Origin: CBDUVZ01 sp965370805
GTDB lineage: Bacteria; Hydrothermota; Tepidihabitantia; Tepidihabitantales; Tepidihabitantaceae
Length of the DNA stretch: 64,000 bases
NCBI GenBank assembly: GCA_965370805.1
Contig: CBDUVZ010000001.1
Coordinates: forward strand, 1-64,000
Direction of reading: 5' to 3'
Numbering within the stretch: the first letter of the stretch is position 1; every line of letters begins with the position of its first letter. The position numbers were made by a program, and so were the translations under genes. Positions 24,283 through 30,999 of this stretch are shown piece after piece. The notes below the pieces were generated by a model. That model saw only the letters and a program-made list of their open reading frames with translations, did no database searches and was not told where the DNA came from.

Positions 24283-24830
24283 TCGGCGATGAAGACCGCG
24301 GCTGCGACGACACTCGTCCAGATGCCGCGCTTGTCACCGATGGCGCTCTGGGTTGTGTTCTGAGTGCGAACGATTTTGCCTGATATCCGCCAGATTTCTT
24401 TGCGCTCGTCGTAGCTCGTGTCGGGATTGAAGCGGACCCCGAGCGTCGTGGCGAGCATCTGAGCCGCCAGGTCCTCAGCGTAATCGCCGGCTTGCCGCAC
24501 GCGCTCGCCGAAGGAATGGTATTCGGAGAGGTAGCCAAACTGGGAGGGCTCTTTCGGCACCGCCACACCGATCGAGGCGGAGAGCAGGCGATGGGGTTCA
24601 TTCGTGGCGTTGTCGCTCATGACGGTGAACAGCACTTGACCGGGCGTGAGCGTTTCCAGGGCGCGCCGTCGGGAAATTATCCGGCAGTGAGGCGGAAGGA
24701 TTGAGGAGACGCGGACCAGGTTGAAGGAGGCGATACCGGCGTTGCGCAGGGCGGCTTCGAAGCTCGCCAGTTTCTCCCGGTGGCGGCCGACACCTTTGGT
24801 GAGGAAGAGCCTGCTGGGGAGGATTTTCAT
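24279..24830 (-). CDS. Pyruvoyl-dependent arginine decarboxylase
   Basis: A 183-residue proenzyme of the PvlArgDC family. LFLTKGVGRHREKLASFEAAL opens the protein, and the self-cleavage site is visible in NLVRVSSILPP, where the second Ser becomes the pyruvoyl group. GQVLFTVMSDNATNEPHRL, ASIGVA and the LGVRFNPD segment complete the fold. It converts arginine to agmatine, a polyamine precursor, in the cytosol. No other polyamine gene is near. It is read in the same direction as, and just after, a tRNA-Ala gene. Confidence 0.92.
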   Translation of the reverse strand: MKILPSRLFLTKGVGRHREKLASFEAALRNAGIASFNLVRVSSILPPHCRIISRRRALETLTPGQVLFTVMSDNATNEPHRLLSASIGVAVPKEPSQFGYLSEYHSFGERVRQAGDYAEDLAAQMLATTLGVRFNPDTSYDERKEIWRISGKIVRTQNTTQSAIGDKRGIWTSVVAAAVFIAD

Positions 24831-24871
24831 CCGCTGTCAGCGCCCTTCGGGCCGAGGGTTCATGACTGGAA

Positions 24872-24944
24872 TGGAGCAGACCAGGGTTGAACTGGCGGCC
24901 TCCAGAGTGCGATTCTGGCGCTCTCCCAACTGAGCTACTGCCCC
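24872..24944 (-). tRNA. tRNA-Ala (anticodon CGC)
   Basis: A 73-base cloverleaf on the minus strand: acceptor GGGGCAG / CTGCTCC with the G3-U70 pair that marks alanine tRNAs, D-arm GCTC...GAGC, anticodon stem CCAGA/TCTGG with loop ATCGCAC (anticodon CGC), T-arm GCCAG TTCAACC CTGGT and discriminator A. The CCA end is not encoded. Its first ten bases overlap the 3' end of the upstream cyclophilin-like gene. Confidence 0.93.
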
Positions 24945-25384
24945 GTTTCTGCCGGCCCGCTGCCGGTTTCCTGTTCGTTGTCGGTCGCGGCGGGCCGATC
25001 GTCGGCTGCCTGCTTCTTGACCACCACGCGGATGCCGCGACGCTCACGCTGGATGCCGCGGAAGTCGGCGTGGTTGTGCTCGAACGAGCCGATTACGGTC
25101 ACCGGACTGGTAGTCACGGGCGTCTCGTCCGTACTCTTCGGCGTCGGGCCGAAGAAAAGGCACAAGTCCGGTCCGTCGGGCCAGTAGGCGATGTCGCCGA
25201 CTTTGACTTCTTCCACCGGCTCGGTGTTCTCAGACTGCAGCTTGACCGGGAAGTAGACTTCCTCTCCCCAGGTTTCGCCGTGAGACTCGAACGGCAGGAG
25301 TTGCCAGATACTTTCGGCCAGCGCCGAGTCAAGAAGGGTTCCGGTCAGTTTGACTCCGCCGACATCCATCCGAATTGATTTCAC
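24935..25384 (-). CDS. Cyclophilin-like fold protein (PF04126-type)
   Basis: A 149-residue protein matching the cyclophilin-like family of TM1367: VGGVKLTGTLLDSALAESIW, LPFESHGETWGEEVYFPV, VKVGDIAYWPDGPDLCLFFG and SPVTVIGSF are all in place. The family has a cyclophilin barrel but no proven isomerase activity. The start is GTG 25384, 7 bases after a -10 box. The stop codon TAG is formed by bases of the tRNA-Ala acceptor/D-arm region, so a long Ala/Glu-rich tail (KKQAADDRPAATDNEQETGS) precedes it. The mRNA must be cut within or just before the tRNA. Confidence 0.85.
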   Translation of the reverse strand: MKSIRMDVGGVKLTGTLLDSALAESIWQLLPFESHGETWGEEVYFPVKLQSENTEPVEEVKVGDIAYWPDGPDLCLFFGPTPKSTDETPVTTSPVTVIGSFEHNHADFRGIQRERRGIRVVVKKQAADDRPAATDNEQETGSGPAETGQ

Positions 25385-25391
25385 GTGCAGG

Positions 25392-25419
25392 AGTCTAGAA
25401 GAGCCGGGAGGAATGTCAA
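25392..25419 (-). promoter_or_regulatory. Promoter of the cyclophilin-like gene and tRNA-Ala, leaderless
   Basis: TTGACA (25414-25419), 16-bp spacer, TAGACT (25392-25397), then 7 bases and the GTG start, all on the minus strand. Confidence 0.65.
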
Positions 25420-25446
25420 GAAGACGGACAGGGACCGGGATGACGG

Positions 25447-25878
25447 CTATTCTTCGTCCTGGATGAGTTCCAGAACGATATCCTGTTGCTTGAGGCGTTC
25501 GCGAAGGGGCTTGGTTATTGCTTCGGTGCGGAATTCCTTCCAGCGGCTGAACTCGGCCCGGTCGTCGTTCAGCGCTGTCCGGAAGCTCGAGAAGGGATGC
25601 TCATCTTTGAGCGCGGCCTCGAGCCGGGTGCGCAGTTCCGACCGGCTCACCGTCTCAATGAACTCCTGCATTGCCTGGTAGCCACGGCGGCCTGACAGCG
25701 GCGCCAACCGGATATAGCGCTCGTGCTCGGCTTTCGCCTGCTCGACAACGCGATTGCGGTTCCACGCGAGTACCGGTATTACGTCGCCGGTTTCAGCGTC
25801 GAGGTAATGATTGGTTCCCGGCAGGTGGCTGTCCAGAACGAAGAACAGGTCCCAGGCCGACACCCTGATAGTGCGCAC
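25447..25878 (-). CDS. UPF0158 family protein
   Basis: A 143-residue UPF0158-type protein: AWDLFFVLDSHLPGTNHYLD, AETGDVIPV, a basic helix and the GYQAMQEFIETV segment, followed by FSSFRTALNDDRAEFSRWKE, agree with the family. The longer frame begins at a TTG at 25911, but that TTG is the first codon-sized part of a TTGACG -35 box. The matching TACAAT -10 ends 5 bases before GTG 25878, so 25878 is the start used here. Function of the family is unknown. Confidence 0.8.
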   Translation of the reverse strand: MRTIRVSAWDLFFVLDSHLPGTNHYLDAETGDVIPVLAWNRNRVVEQAKAEHERYIRLAPLSGRRGYQAMQEFIETVSRSELRTRLEAALKDEHPFSSFRTALNDDRAEFSRWKEFRTEAITKPLRERLKQQDIVLELIQDEE

Positions 25879-25883
25879 CGGTG

Positions 25884-25911
25884 ATTGTAGCTCTGATGGT
25901 TGCGCCGTCAA
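25884..25911 (-). promoter_or_regulatory. Promoter of the UPF0158 gene, leaderless
   Basis: TTGACG (25906-25911), 16-bp spacer and TACAAT (25884-25889) on the minus strand, then 5 bases to GTG. Confidence 0.6.
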
Positions 25912-25923
25912 CTGCCGGGATTC

Positions 25924-27024
25924 CTAGTCCCAGTCAAACACGTCGCCGGGATAGAATCGGAAGATATCGTCCCGCAGTTCAAGCCAGCCGCTGACGTTCC
26001 CGGAGGTGTAGCGACAGACCGGGCCGCACAGGCGTTGCGCCTGGTCTGTCACCGGCAGCAGCCGCCATTCGCCGTCCTGGAGTGCGGCGAAGCTCTTCGA
26101 AGGCCCGGCAGGGCGGGACCCGGGCACGAAATAGCCGTAGCCGACTAGGGTATCACCGACATTGAACAACGTCAGTTTGCCGGCGGGCAGGACCTGTTTC
26201 TTGGTGAACCATTCCTGCCAGGGGAACGGGTTGGTCGTGAGAGCGAATGAATCCGGACCGGACTGGTACAGGGCCGCATAGATGCTCGGACGCAGTTCGG
26301 TGTAGACCGCGGTGAGCACCGGCAGTTCATCGGGGTAGTCTTCCAGCCGCGAACTGCCGAGGAGGTTGACGGTCATGCCTGCTCCCCAGTCAATGCCGGC
26401 GAGGTATTCGGACACGGGGTCAAGGCCGGAATCGGTCGCCCGGTAGACTCTCAGCAAACGGGTGGTCAGCAGTGAGTCGACCGGCGACAGCTCAAGGGTG
26501 ATGATTTCGGTGGATGAGTCGCCGTCGATGTCGCAGGCGACCGCGGCAGTGACCCAGGCGCCGGACAGGTCGAAGGTCTCGTCATGGATGGAATCCGGGC
26601 CGAAGTGGACGACCCGGCAGGAGTCAGCGGTGAACAGGAGGAGTTCGGAAAGGCCGTCGGAGTCGATATCGCCCGAAGTCCAGGCATGCCCGGCGAGTCC
26701 GGCATCGGGAGTCGTGAACCCCAGGAGCGGCGGGCTCTGCCAGACCGCCCGGAACTCGTCGGCTTCGAACCGGAGCAATGCAACCCGGCAGATTCCGGCG
26801 CGGGCCTTTCCCGAACCCGGCCTGGACGGCAACCGGAGCGAGCCGAGGTCTTGAACCACGAGCAGGTCGTCGATGTCGGACGTGACGAACCGTCCGGAGT
26901 GGATGGAAACGACGTCGGGCAGGGGAGAGCGACCCAGCATCGAGGGTCGGTGCTCTGCGGTCTGAGCCGGTGCGATTGCAGCGGCAGTGAAGAGCAGGAC
27001 GACCAGGGCCGCGGTCCGTTTCAT
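25924..27024 (-). CDS. Secreted FG-GAP-like repeat protein, unknown function
   Basis: A 366-residue exported protein with a clear signal peptide (TAALVVLLFTAAAIAPAQT). Aspartate-rich loops such as GDIDSDGLSELLLF and CDIDGDSSTEIITL are the calcium-binding-type turns of FG-GAP/VCBS propeller repeats, and the pattern WQSPPLL...VWQ supports beta blades. It lacks a sorting tail and a lipobox, so it should be periplasmic or released. I recognise no closer family. It is monocistronic between its own promoter and the UPF0158 gene, 13 bases past its stop. Confidence 0.7.
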   Translation of the reverse strand: MKRTAALVVLLFTAAAIAPAQTAEHRPSMLGRSPLPDVVSIHSGRFVTSDIDDLLVVQDLGSLRLPSRPGSGKARAGICRVALLRFEADEFRAVWQSPPLLGFTTPDAGLAGHAWTSGDIDSDGLSELLLFTADSCRVVHFGPDSIHDETFDLSGAWVTAAVACDIDGDSSTEIITLELSPVDSLLTTRLLRVYRATDSGLDPVSEYLAGIDWGAGMTVNLLGSSRLEDYPDELPVLTAVYTELRPSIYAALYQSGPDSFALTTNPFPWQEWFTKKQVLPAGKLTLFNVGDTLVGYGYFVPGSRPAGPSKSFAALQDGEWRLLPVTDQAQRLCGPVCRYTSGNVSGWLELRDDIFRFYPGDVFDWD

Positions 27025-27030
27025 CGGGCA

Positions 27031-27058
27031 AAGATAATGGCAGGAAGCGGCATGTCAA
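27031..27058 (-). promoter_or_regulatory. Promoter of the FG-GAP-like gene, leaderless
   Basis: Perfect TTGACA (27053-27058), 16-bp spacer, TATCTT (27031-27036), then 6 bases to the ATG on the minus strand. Confidence 0.7.
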
Positions 27059-27352
27059 TTCCGGGCATTAGCCCGAAAACCGACATAGAAATCTTACCAC
27101 AAAGGCACGAAGAGCACGAAGCCGCAATGTGCCTTACGCTTGACGCAAGATGCACAGCGCCGGGCAGAAAGAGGGGCAGGTCTGATACCGTCGGTTTTCA
27201 TACCCCGGCGGAGGATGTCAGGCAGAAAGCGCCCCGCTTCTGTGTGCGGCTTTCCGGTATTCGGGATCGCTGGCCAGGGTCGGTTCAGCCAAATGCCCAC
27301 ACGTGAACGGGCTGTGTCGTTCTTGGCAGGAACTATTAGTATATTCAAGTCA
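27059..27352. repeat. Gene-free interval with the CGAAAACCGACAT/CACAAAG repeat
   Basis: Bases 27072-27120 carry CGAAAACCGACATAGAAATC followed by CACAAAGGCACGAAGAGCAC, the same family as at 20266 and 44612. A short TTACGCTTGACGC stretch at 27132 belongs to the ACGC-word family. No gene is supported; the remainder becomes markedly AT-rich toward 27340. Confidence 0.5.
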
Positions 27353-27373
27353 AGTATTATGAAACTTAATACT
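27353..27373. promoter_or_regulatory. Candidate operator palindrome
   Basis: A perfect 7-bp inverted repeat, AGTATTA and TAATACT around a 7-base centre, lies 15 bases upstream of the -35 of the envelope-stress operon. Its AT-rich sequence stands out from the GC-rich surroundings, as expected of a regulator site. Confidence 0.4.
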
Positions 27374-27388
27374 AAGCGAACCTGTTCC

Positions 27389-27416
27389 TTGACATCTGTG
27401 TCTAAAGGGGTAGAAT
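27389..27416 (+). promoter_or_regulatory. Sigma-70 promoter of the DUF4097/LiaF-like operon
   Basis: TTGACA (27389-27394), 16-bp spacer and TAGAAT (27411-27416). The first in-frame ATG overlaps the -10, so translation probably starts at ATG 27532 behind GGAGG, giving a leader of about 110 bases. Confidence 0.65.
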
Positions 27417-27531
27417 GGAGATGATGAATACGAACTTCAAGAAAGTTAAGGCCAGAGCGGTCAGTGAGTCAACTTCTACGAGAGCATTATTAGTGGTTTC
27501 TGATGCGCGCAGTCGCGCAAGGGAGGATCTG

Positions 27532-27924
27532 ATGAGCAGTAATGGCAATGTGGGACTGATGCTCGGTCTGGTTGCGCTGGCTGGCGTTCTGTCTGTTGCG
27601 TGTGCCGGTACGGCAGTTGTCGGGGCGGAACAGGGCCTGATGCCTGAGGTAGAGGTTGTCGCTCGCGTGCCTGAGCACCTTCGCGGCGTGATGCCTGAGG
27701 TAGTGGTAGTTGCTCCAGGTCCCGAGAGGGTACTGGATGAAGTGGCTGTTGTGGCGGAAGTCCCCGAGCTTCTCCGGGGAGTCATGCCCGAGGTTGCTGT
27801 GATTGCTGAAGCCCCGGGCTATCGACCCGGCCTGATGCTGGGAGTGGCGGCACGCGGTGGTGCGGTTATTTCACTGCATGCTGTCCTGGCCGGCGACCAG
27901 CCGAGTGACGGCGGCGTGAACTAG
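27532..27924 (+). CDS. Secreted small protein with internal MPEV-type repeats
   Basis: A 130-residue protein with an N-terminal hydrophobic signal (VGLMLGLVALAGVLSVACAG, with AC as possible lipobox). Four imperfect repeats of 15-17 residues follow: MPEVEVVARVPEHLRGV, MPEVVVVAPGPERVL, DEVAVVAEVPELLRGV and MPEVAVIAEAPGYRPGL. The alternating valines suggest extended strands. The frame is open to 27415, but that region contains the -10 box; ATG 27532 has GGGAGG before it. I do not recognise a family. As first gene of a stress-type operon it could be the sensed or exported component. Confidence 0.6.
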   Translation: MSSNGNVGLMLGLVALAGVLSVACAGTAVVGAEQGLMPEVEVVARVPEHLRGVMPEVVVVAPGPERVLDEVAVVAEVPELLRGVMPEVAVIAEAPGYRPGLMLGVAARGGAVISLHAVLAGDQPSDGGVN

Positions 27925-27934
27925 GAGGCAGAAG

Positions 27935-28309
27935 ATGAAGCACAATGAGATACTTGCCCGGTGCCCGGTGTGCGAATCGAAGATGGTCATCTCCGAATTG
28001 AAGTGCGAGTCATGCGGAACTTCGGTGCAGGGGCGGTTTGACATACCGGTCCTGTGCCAGTTGCCGCGTGACCTGTACGAGTTCCTGCTGGTGTTTGTGC
28101 GGAGCCGCGGGGTAATCCGCGAGGTCGAACGGGAGTTGGGGATTTCGTATCCCACGGTTCGGGCCAGGCTCGATTCGGTAATCGCGGCGCTCGGGTTCGG
28201 TGACCGGGTTCCGGACGTGGACCGTGACCATATCATTGAGATGCTGGAGCAGGGCGAGATTTCACCGGAAGAAGCCGAGAAGATGCTTCGGGGCGAAGAA
28301 GAGGAGTAG
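27935..28309 (+). CDS. DUF2089-type zinc ribbon / helix-turn-helix regulator
   Basis: A 124-residue DUF2089 protein. An N-terminal zinc ribbon (CPVCESKMVISELKCESCG) is followed by a sigma-region-like helix-turn-helix (FLLVFVRSRGVIREVERELG then ISYPTVRARLDSVIAAL) and a C-terminal SHOCT-like hairpin (IIEMLEQGEISPEEAEKML). The same hairpin opens two other proteins in this operon. It is the obvious candidate for the DNA-binding autoregulator of the cluster, perhaps acting on the palindrome at 27353-27373. Confidence 0.85.
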   Translation: MKHNEILARCPVCESKMVISELKCESCGTSVQGRFDIPVLCQLPRDLYEFLLVFVRSRGVIREVERELGISYPTVRARLDSVIAALGFGDRVPDVDRDHIIEMLEQGEISPEEAEKMLRGEEEE

Positions 28310-28318
28310 GAGGACGAG

Positions 28319-29215
28319 ATGAGCGAAGAAAGAGAAAGGGTCCTGGGGATGCTTGAGGAAGGGAAGATAACCGCGGACCAGGCGGCTCGCCTGCTCGAGG
28401 CGCTAAAATCCGGGCGGCCGCATCCGGCAGCAAGCCGGAGCAGGCACTTCCACCGGCGCGTCGCACGGCTGTCCGTGAGTGAGCTGGACCGGATTCCGGA
28501 TATCGTGGCGAGCGCGGTTTCGTCGGCGGTGAAGTCCGGACACTGGCCCCGAGGCGGCGAAATCAAGACCGAATTCCCGGGAAAGAGCAGTCTGTACCTG
28601 AAGAACGTCAGCGGTGACATCGAGGTTGAAGCCTGGGACGGCGATGGTATCAAGCTCGAGAGTGTGGGCCGGATGACCAGGATTCGCGAGCGGGACGAAC
28701 GGGTGATGATCCGTTCCATCTCCGGAGACATTCAGGCCAAGGTCCCGCACGAAGTCAGGCTGGAACTGACGTCCGTGTCCGGTGACGTCGAAGTGGCCGG
28801 CACGAACGGCAGGCTCGGGCTCAGGAGTGTCTCCGGTGACGTTGACCTGACGGACCTGACCGGTGAACTGAAGGCGGATATTGTGTCCGGAGAACTGAAA
28901 CTGGTTCGGTTCCAGGGAAACCTCGAAGTTGAGAGCAAGTCGGGCGATATCGAACTGGAACCGGTGGGTGAGTTCTCAGGAAAGGTGAGCAGCAAGTCCG
29001 GTGATATCGAGCTCCGGCTCAGGCCGGATGCGGATGTGGTGCTGGACATGGAGTGTGAGGAGGACGGTGAAGTGTCGGTCGATCTCGGTTTTCCGTACGA
29101 GTCGCTTGAGGAGGGCGAAAGGTTCCTGAAGTTGAAGCTCGGGAACGGCAGCCGGATTCTCAGGCTGAAGACCCGCAAGGCGGACATCACGGTGAGCGAG
29201 GCAAAGGAGGAATAG
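28319..29215 (+). CDS. SHOCT-like plus DUF4097 beta-helix protein (YvlB/LiaX-like)
   Basis: A 298-residue protein. It begins with the SHOCT-like helix pair RVLGMLEEGKITADQAARLL, a basic linker, then a DUF4097-type right-handed beta-solenoid (about 95-290) made of repeats such as NVSGDIEVEAWDGD, SISGDIQAKV, SVSGDVEVAG and SKSGDIELRL. No signal peptide is seen. Proteins of this build take part in the LiaFSR/LiaX antimicrobial-peptide response of Firmicutes, but orthology is not implied. It sits 9 bases after the DUF2089 gene. Confidence 0.88.
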   Translation: MSEERERVLGMLEEGKITADQAARLLEALKSGRPHPAASRSRHFHRRVARLSVSELDRIPDIVASAVSSAVKSGHWPRGGEIKTEFPGKSSLYLKNVSGDIEVEAWDGDGIKLESVGRMTRIRERDERVMIRSISGDIQAKVPHEVRLELTSVSGDVEVAGTNGRLGLRSVSGDVDLTDLTGELKADIVSGELKLVRFQGNLEVESKSGDIELEPVGEFSGKVSSKSGDIELRLRPDADVVLDMECEEDGEVSVDLGFPYESLEEGERFLKLKLGNGSRILRLKTRKADITVSEAKEE

Positions 29216-29404
29216 ATGATACGCGGCATACTCTGGGGAGTAATCATTATCGCTATCGGCCTGTGGGTCTGGCTGGCCAACCTGGGCGTGATAACGTCCG
29301 GAATTGTGTTCAGCCGTGACTGGCCGGTCATTATCATCGTCGTCGGCGCGATGACGGTTGCCGAGGGTATTTCCCGGTACGTTCGTCGGCGGGGGCGGAG
29401 ATGA
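29216..29404 (+). CDS. Two-helix membrane protein, DUF5668/LiaI-LiaF-like
   Basis: A 62-residue protein of two transmembrane helices (GILWGVIIIAIGLWVWLANL and WPVIIIVVGAMTVAEGI) separated by a short loop with FSRDWP, and a basic tail RRRGRR. The RDWP..II motif is characteristic of the LiaF transmembrane region. It starts directly after the DUF4097 stop and overlaps the next gene by four bases. Confidence 0.82.
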   Translation: MIRGILWGVIIIAIGLWVWLANLGVITSGIVFSRDWPVIIIVVGAMTVAEGISRYVRRRGRR

Positions 29405-29661
29405 GGCGGCTCCGTTGGGGAATTGCAGTCCTGGTTCTGGGGTTGTGGATATGGCTGTCAGCCTTGGGCGTACCCTACATATCGTTCAGCAGGAACTGGC
29501 CCCTGTTGCTGGTTGCGTTCGGCATCTTCGTCATTGTGCGCCGGGTGAGGAAGTCCGTGCGCCGGCGCCGGCGCAACGCCCGGGTTATCATCACTGATCT
29601 TGAAAGCGGCAGGGTGGACGTCGAGGAAGCAATCAGTGAAATCAAAGGGAGGAACGGATGA
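29401..29661 (+). CDS. LiaF-like transmembrane protein with SHOCT-like end
   Basis: An 86-residue paralogue of the preceding gene: two helices (WGIAVLVLGLWIWLSALGV and NWPLLLVAFGIFVIVRRV) with the FSRNWP motif, a basic stretch of about ten Arg/Lys, and a short C-terminal segment DLESGRVDVEEAISEIKG that resembles the second half of a SHOCT hairpin. It overlaps both neighbours by four bases (ATGA), so the three membrane and cytosolic proteins are translationally coupled. Confidence 0.82.
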   Translation: MRRLRWGIAVLVLGLWIWLSALGVPYISFSRNWPLLLVAFGIFVIVRRVRKSVRRRRRNARVIITDLESGRVDVEEAISEIKGRNG

Positions 29662-30017
29662 GCGACGAGAAAGCGAGAATCCTCAAGATGCTGGAGGAGA
29701 AGAAGATCACCGCGGACGAAGCGGCGCGGCTGCTGGATGCCATGTCGGAAGCCGGGACCGAGGAGTACCAGAACCGGTTCCTGAAGGTCAAAGTGTGGGA
29801 AGGCGGCTCGGACAAGGCGAAGGTGAACATAACCCTGCCGATTTCGCTGGTGAGGATGGGGTTGAAGATGGCATCCGAGCACGACAAGGCGAAGATTGCC
29901 GGTGCAGATGTTGACCTCAGACAGGTGTCCGAAGCTCTCGACCGAGGAATCACCGGCAAGATTATCGAGGTGGATGATGACGAGAGCGGCAAGCACGTGG
30001 AGGTGTGGCTGGAGTGA
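29658..30017 (+). CDS. SHOCT-like domain protein with C-terminal DUF4097-free extension
   Basis: A 119-residue soluble protein. ILKMLEEKKITADEAARLLDAM repeats the helix pair of the DUF2089 and DUF4097 proteins, and a beta-alpha C-terminal half (RFLKVKVWEGGSDKAKVNIT, PISLVRMGLKMA) follows. It is the last gene of the operon; the region after it contains a new promoter. Shared SHOCT-like hairpins suggest the proteins of this operon bind each other or a common partner. Confidence 0.8.
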   Translation: MSDEKARILKMLEEKKITADEAARLLDAMSEAGTEEYQNRFLKVKVWEGGSDKAKVNITLPISLVRMGLKMASEHDKAKIAGADVDLRQVSEALDRGITGKIIEVDDDESGKHVEVWLE

Positions 30018-30030
30018 GGGCAGCGTACCC

Positions 30031-30058
30031 TTGACAGGGTAACGGCCGAGTCTATACT
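30031..30058 (+). promoter_or_regulatory. Sigma-70 promoter of the cell-wall gene trio
   Basis: TTGACA (30031-30036), 16-bp spacer and TATACT (30053-30058). The transcription start should lie near 30065, inside the left arm of the inverted repeat at 30059-30090. Confidence 0.7.
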
Positions 30059-30090
30059 GGGCGCAACTTCTCATGTCAGTAGTTGCGCCC
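30059..30090. promoter_or_regulatory. Inverted repeat enclosing the start codon
   Basis: GGGCGCAACT (30059-30068) and AGTTGCGCCC (30081-30090) are perfect 10-bp arms around a 12-base loop that contains the ATG at 30073. It directly abuts the -10 box. It could be an operator over the transcription start, or, if transcription starts upstream enough, an mRNA hairpin that presents or hides the start codon. Confidence 0.55.
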
Positions 30091-30999
30091 TTGCTTGTCA
30101 ATGCGGCCCGGTGCCGGGCCGGTGTTCTTGTGGTCCTCGGACTGATCGCTCTGCACGGCTGGTCCGAGTGCGGCACACTGGAGGTGAACGGCCGGAGCTA
30201 CTCCTGGGACGTGGTCGGTCGATTCGTGATGCCCGGGGAGACGCTGCACCTGGTTGTTCCCGGAGGCGGGGCCGGCTGGGCGGCATCCGATGGCGAACTG
30301 TGCGGCGCGGGTCCTGATCGGGCCGACTGGATAGCCCCGGCCGAGGCCGGACTGTGCCCGATTACGGTGACCGGCAGGGATGGGGTCACACTCGTCAATG
30401 CGTTCGTGATGGTTCCAATCGACAGCGTGAAAGACGGGATACTCAACGGGTATGAGATCGGCCGGTATCCTGATACCAGCCACTTCCCGGACTTCGACGT
30501 GCCGCGGGGTTTCATCGAAGTGACACCGGAGAATATCGATACGCCCCTTTCGCCCAGGCATACGCTCCGGGAGTTCGTGTCGCGGCAGTCGTGGGACTGG
30601 CCGAGGTACCTGGTGCTGCGGGAAAACCTGGTATACAAGCTGGAGCTTCTGACCGATATCGTCGTGGCCAAAGGGCATCCCTGCGAACGGCTCACGGTGT
30701 TCAGCGGGTTCCGGACCCCGGCGGTCCAGAACCGCCGGGGCTCGCCGCACAGCGCCCATATTTACGGCGGCGCGGCGGACCTGTACGTTGACGCGGACAG
30801 CAACGGTATCATGGACGACCTGAACGGCGATAGCTGCGTGAGTCTGGCTGACGCCCGGCTCCTGGCCGGCTATGTTGACGAACTTGAACAGGCGCACCCG
30901 GAACTGGTCGGCGGCTGTGGTTGGTATCGGGGCAGCAGGCACCTCGGGCCGTTTATCCAGACCGACGTCCGGGGAGAACGAACTCGGTGGCCACGATGA
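30073..30999 (+). CDS. Exported peptidase M15-like protein
   Basis: A 308-residue exported protein with an N-terminal hydrophobic segment (about 14-28). The C-terminal half shows LTVFSGFRTPAVQNRRG and SPHSAHIYGGAADLYVD, the SGyRsP...H..G.AaDl pattern of M15-type D,D-carboxypeptidase or endopeptidase zinc enzymes (His and Asp ligands). A DSNGIMDDLNGDS loop (dockerin- or EF-hand-like) follows. The N-terminal half is a beta-rich domain with sugar-binding-like character but no clear match. Predicted role is cleavage of peptidoglycan stem peptides. Its stop overlaps the ATG of the L,D-transpeptidase gene. Confidence 0.75.
   Translation: MSVVAPLLVNAARCRAGVLVVLGLIALHGWSECGTLEVNGRSYSWDVVGRFVMPGETLHLVVPGGGAGWAASDGELCGAGPDRADWIAPAEAGLCPITVTGRDGVTLVNAFVMVPIDSVKDGILNGYEIGRYPDTSHFPDFDVPRGFIEVTPENIDTPLSPRHTLREFVSRQSWDWPRYLVLRENLVYKLELLTDIVVAKGHPCERLTVFSGFRTPAVQNRRGSPHSAHIYGGAADLYVDADSNGIMDDLNGDSCVSLADARLLAGYVDELEQAHPELVGGCGWYRGSRHLGPFIQTDVRGERTRWPR

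Noticed and set aside
27415..27531. Longer start for the MPEV-repeat protein
   Set aside because: The ATG at 27415 overlaps the TAGAAT -10 box, and the hydrophobic signal starts only after ATG 27532 with its GGAGG site.
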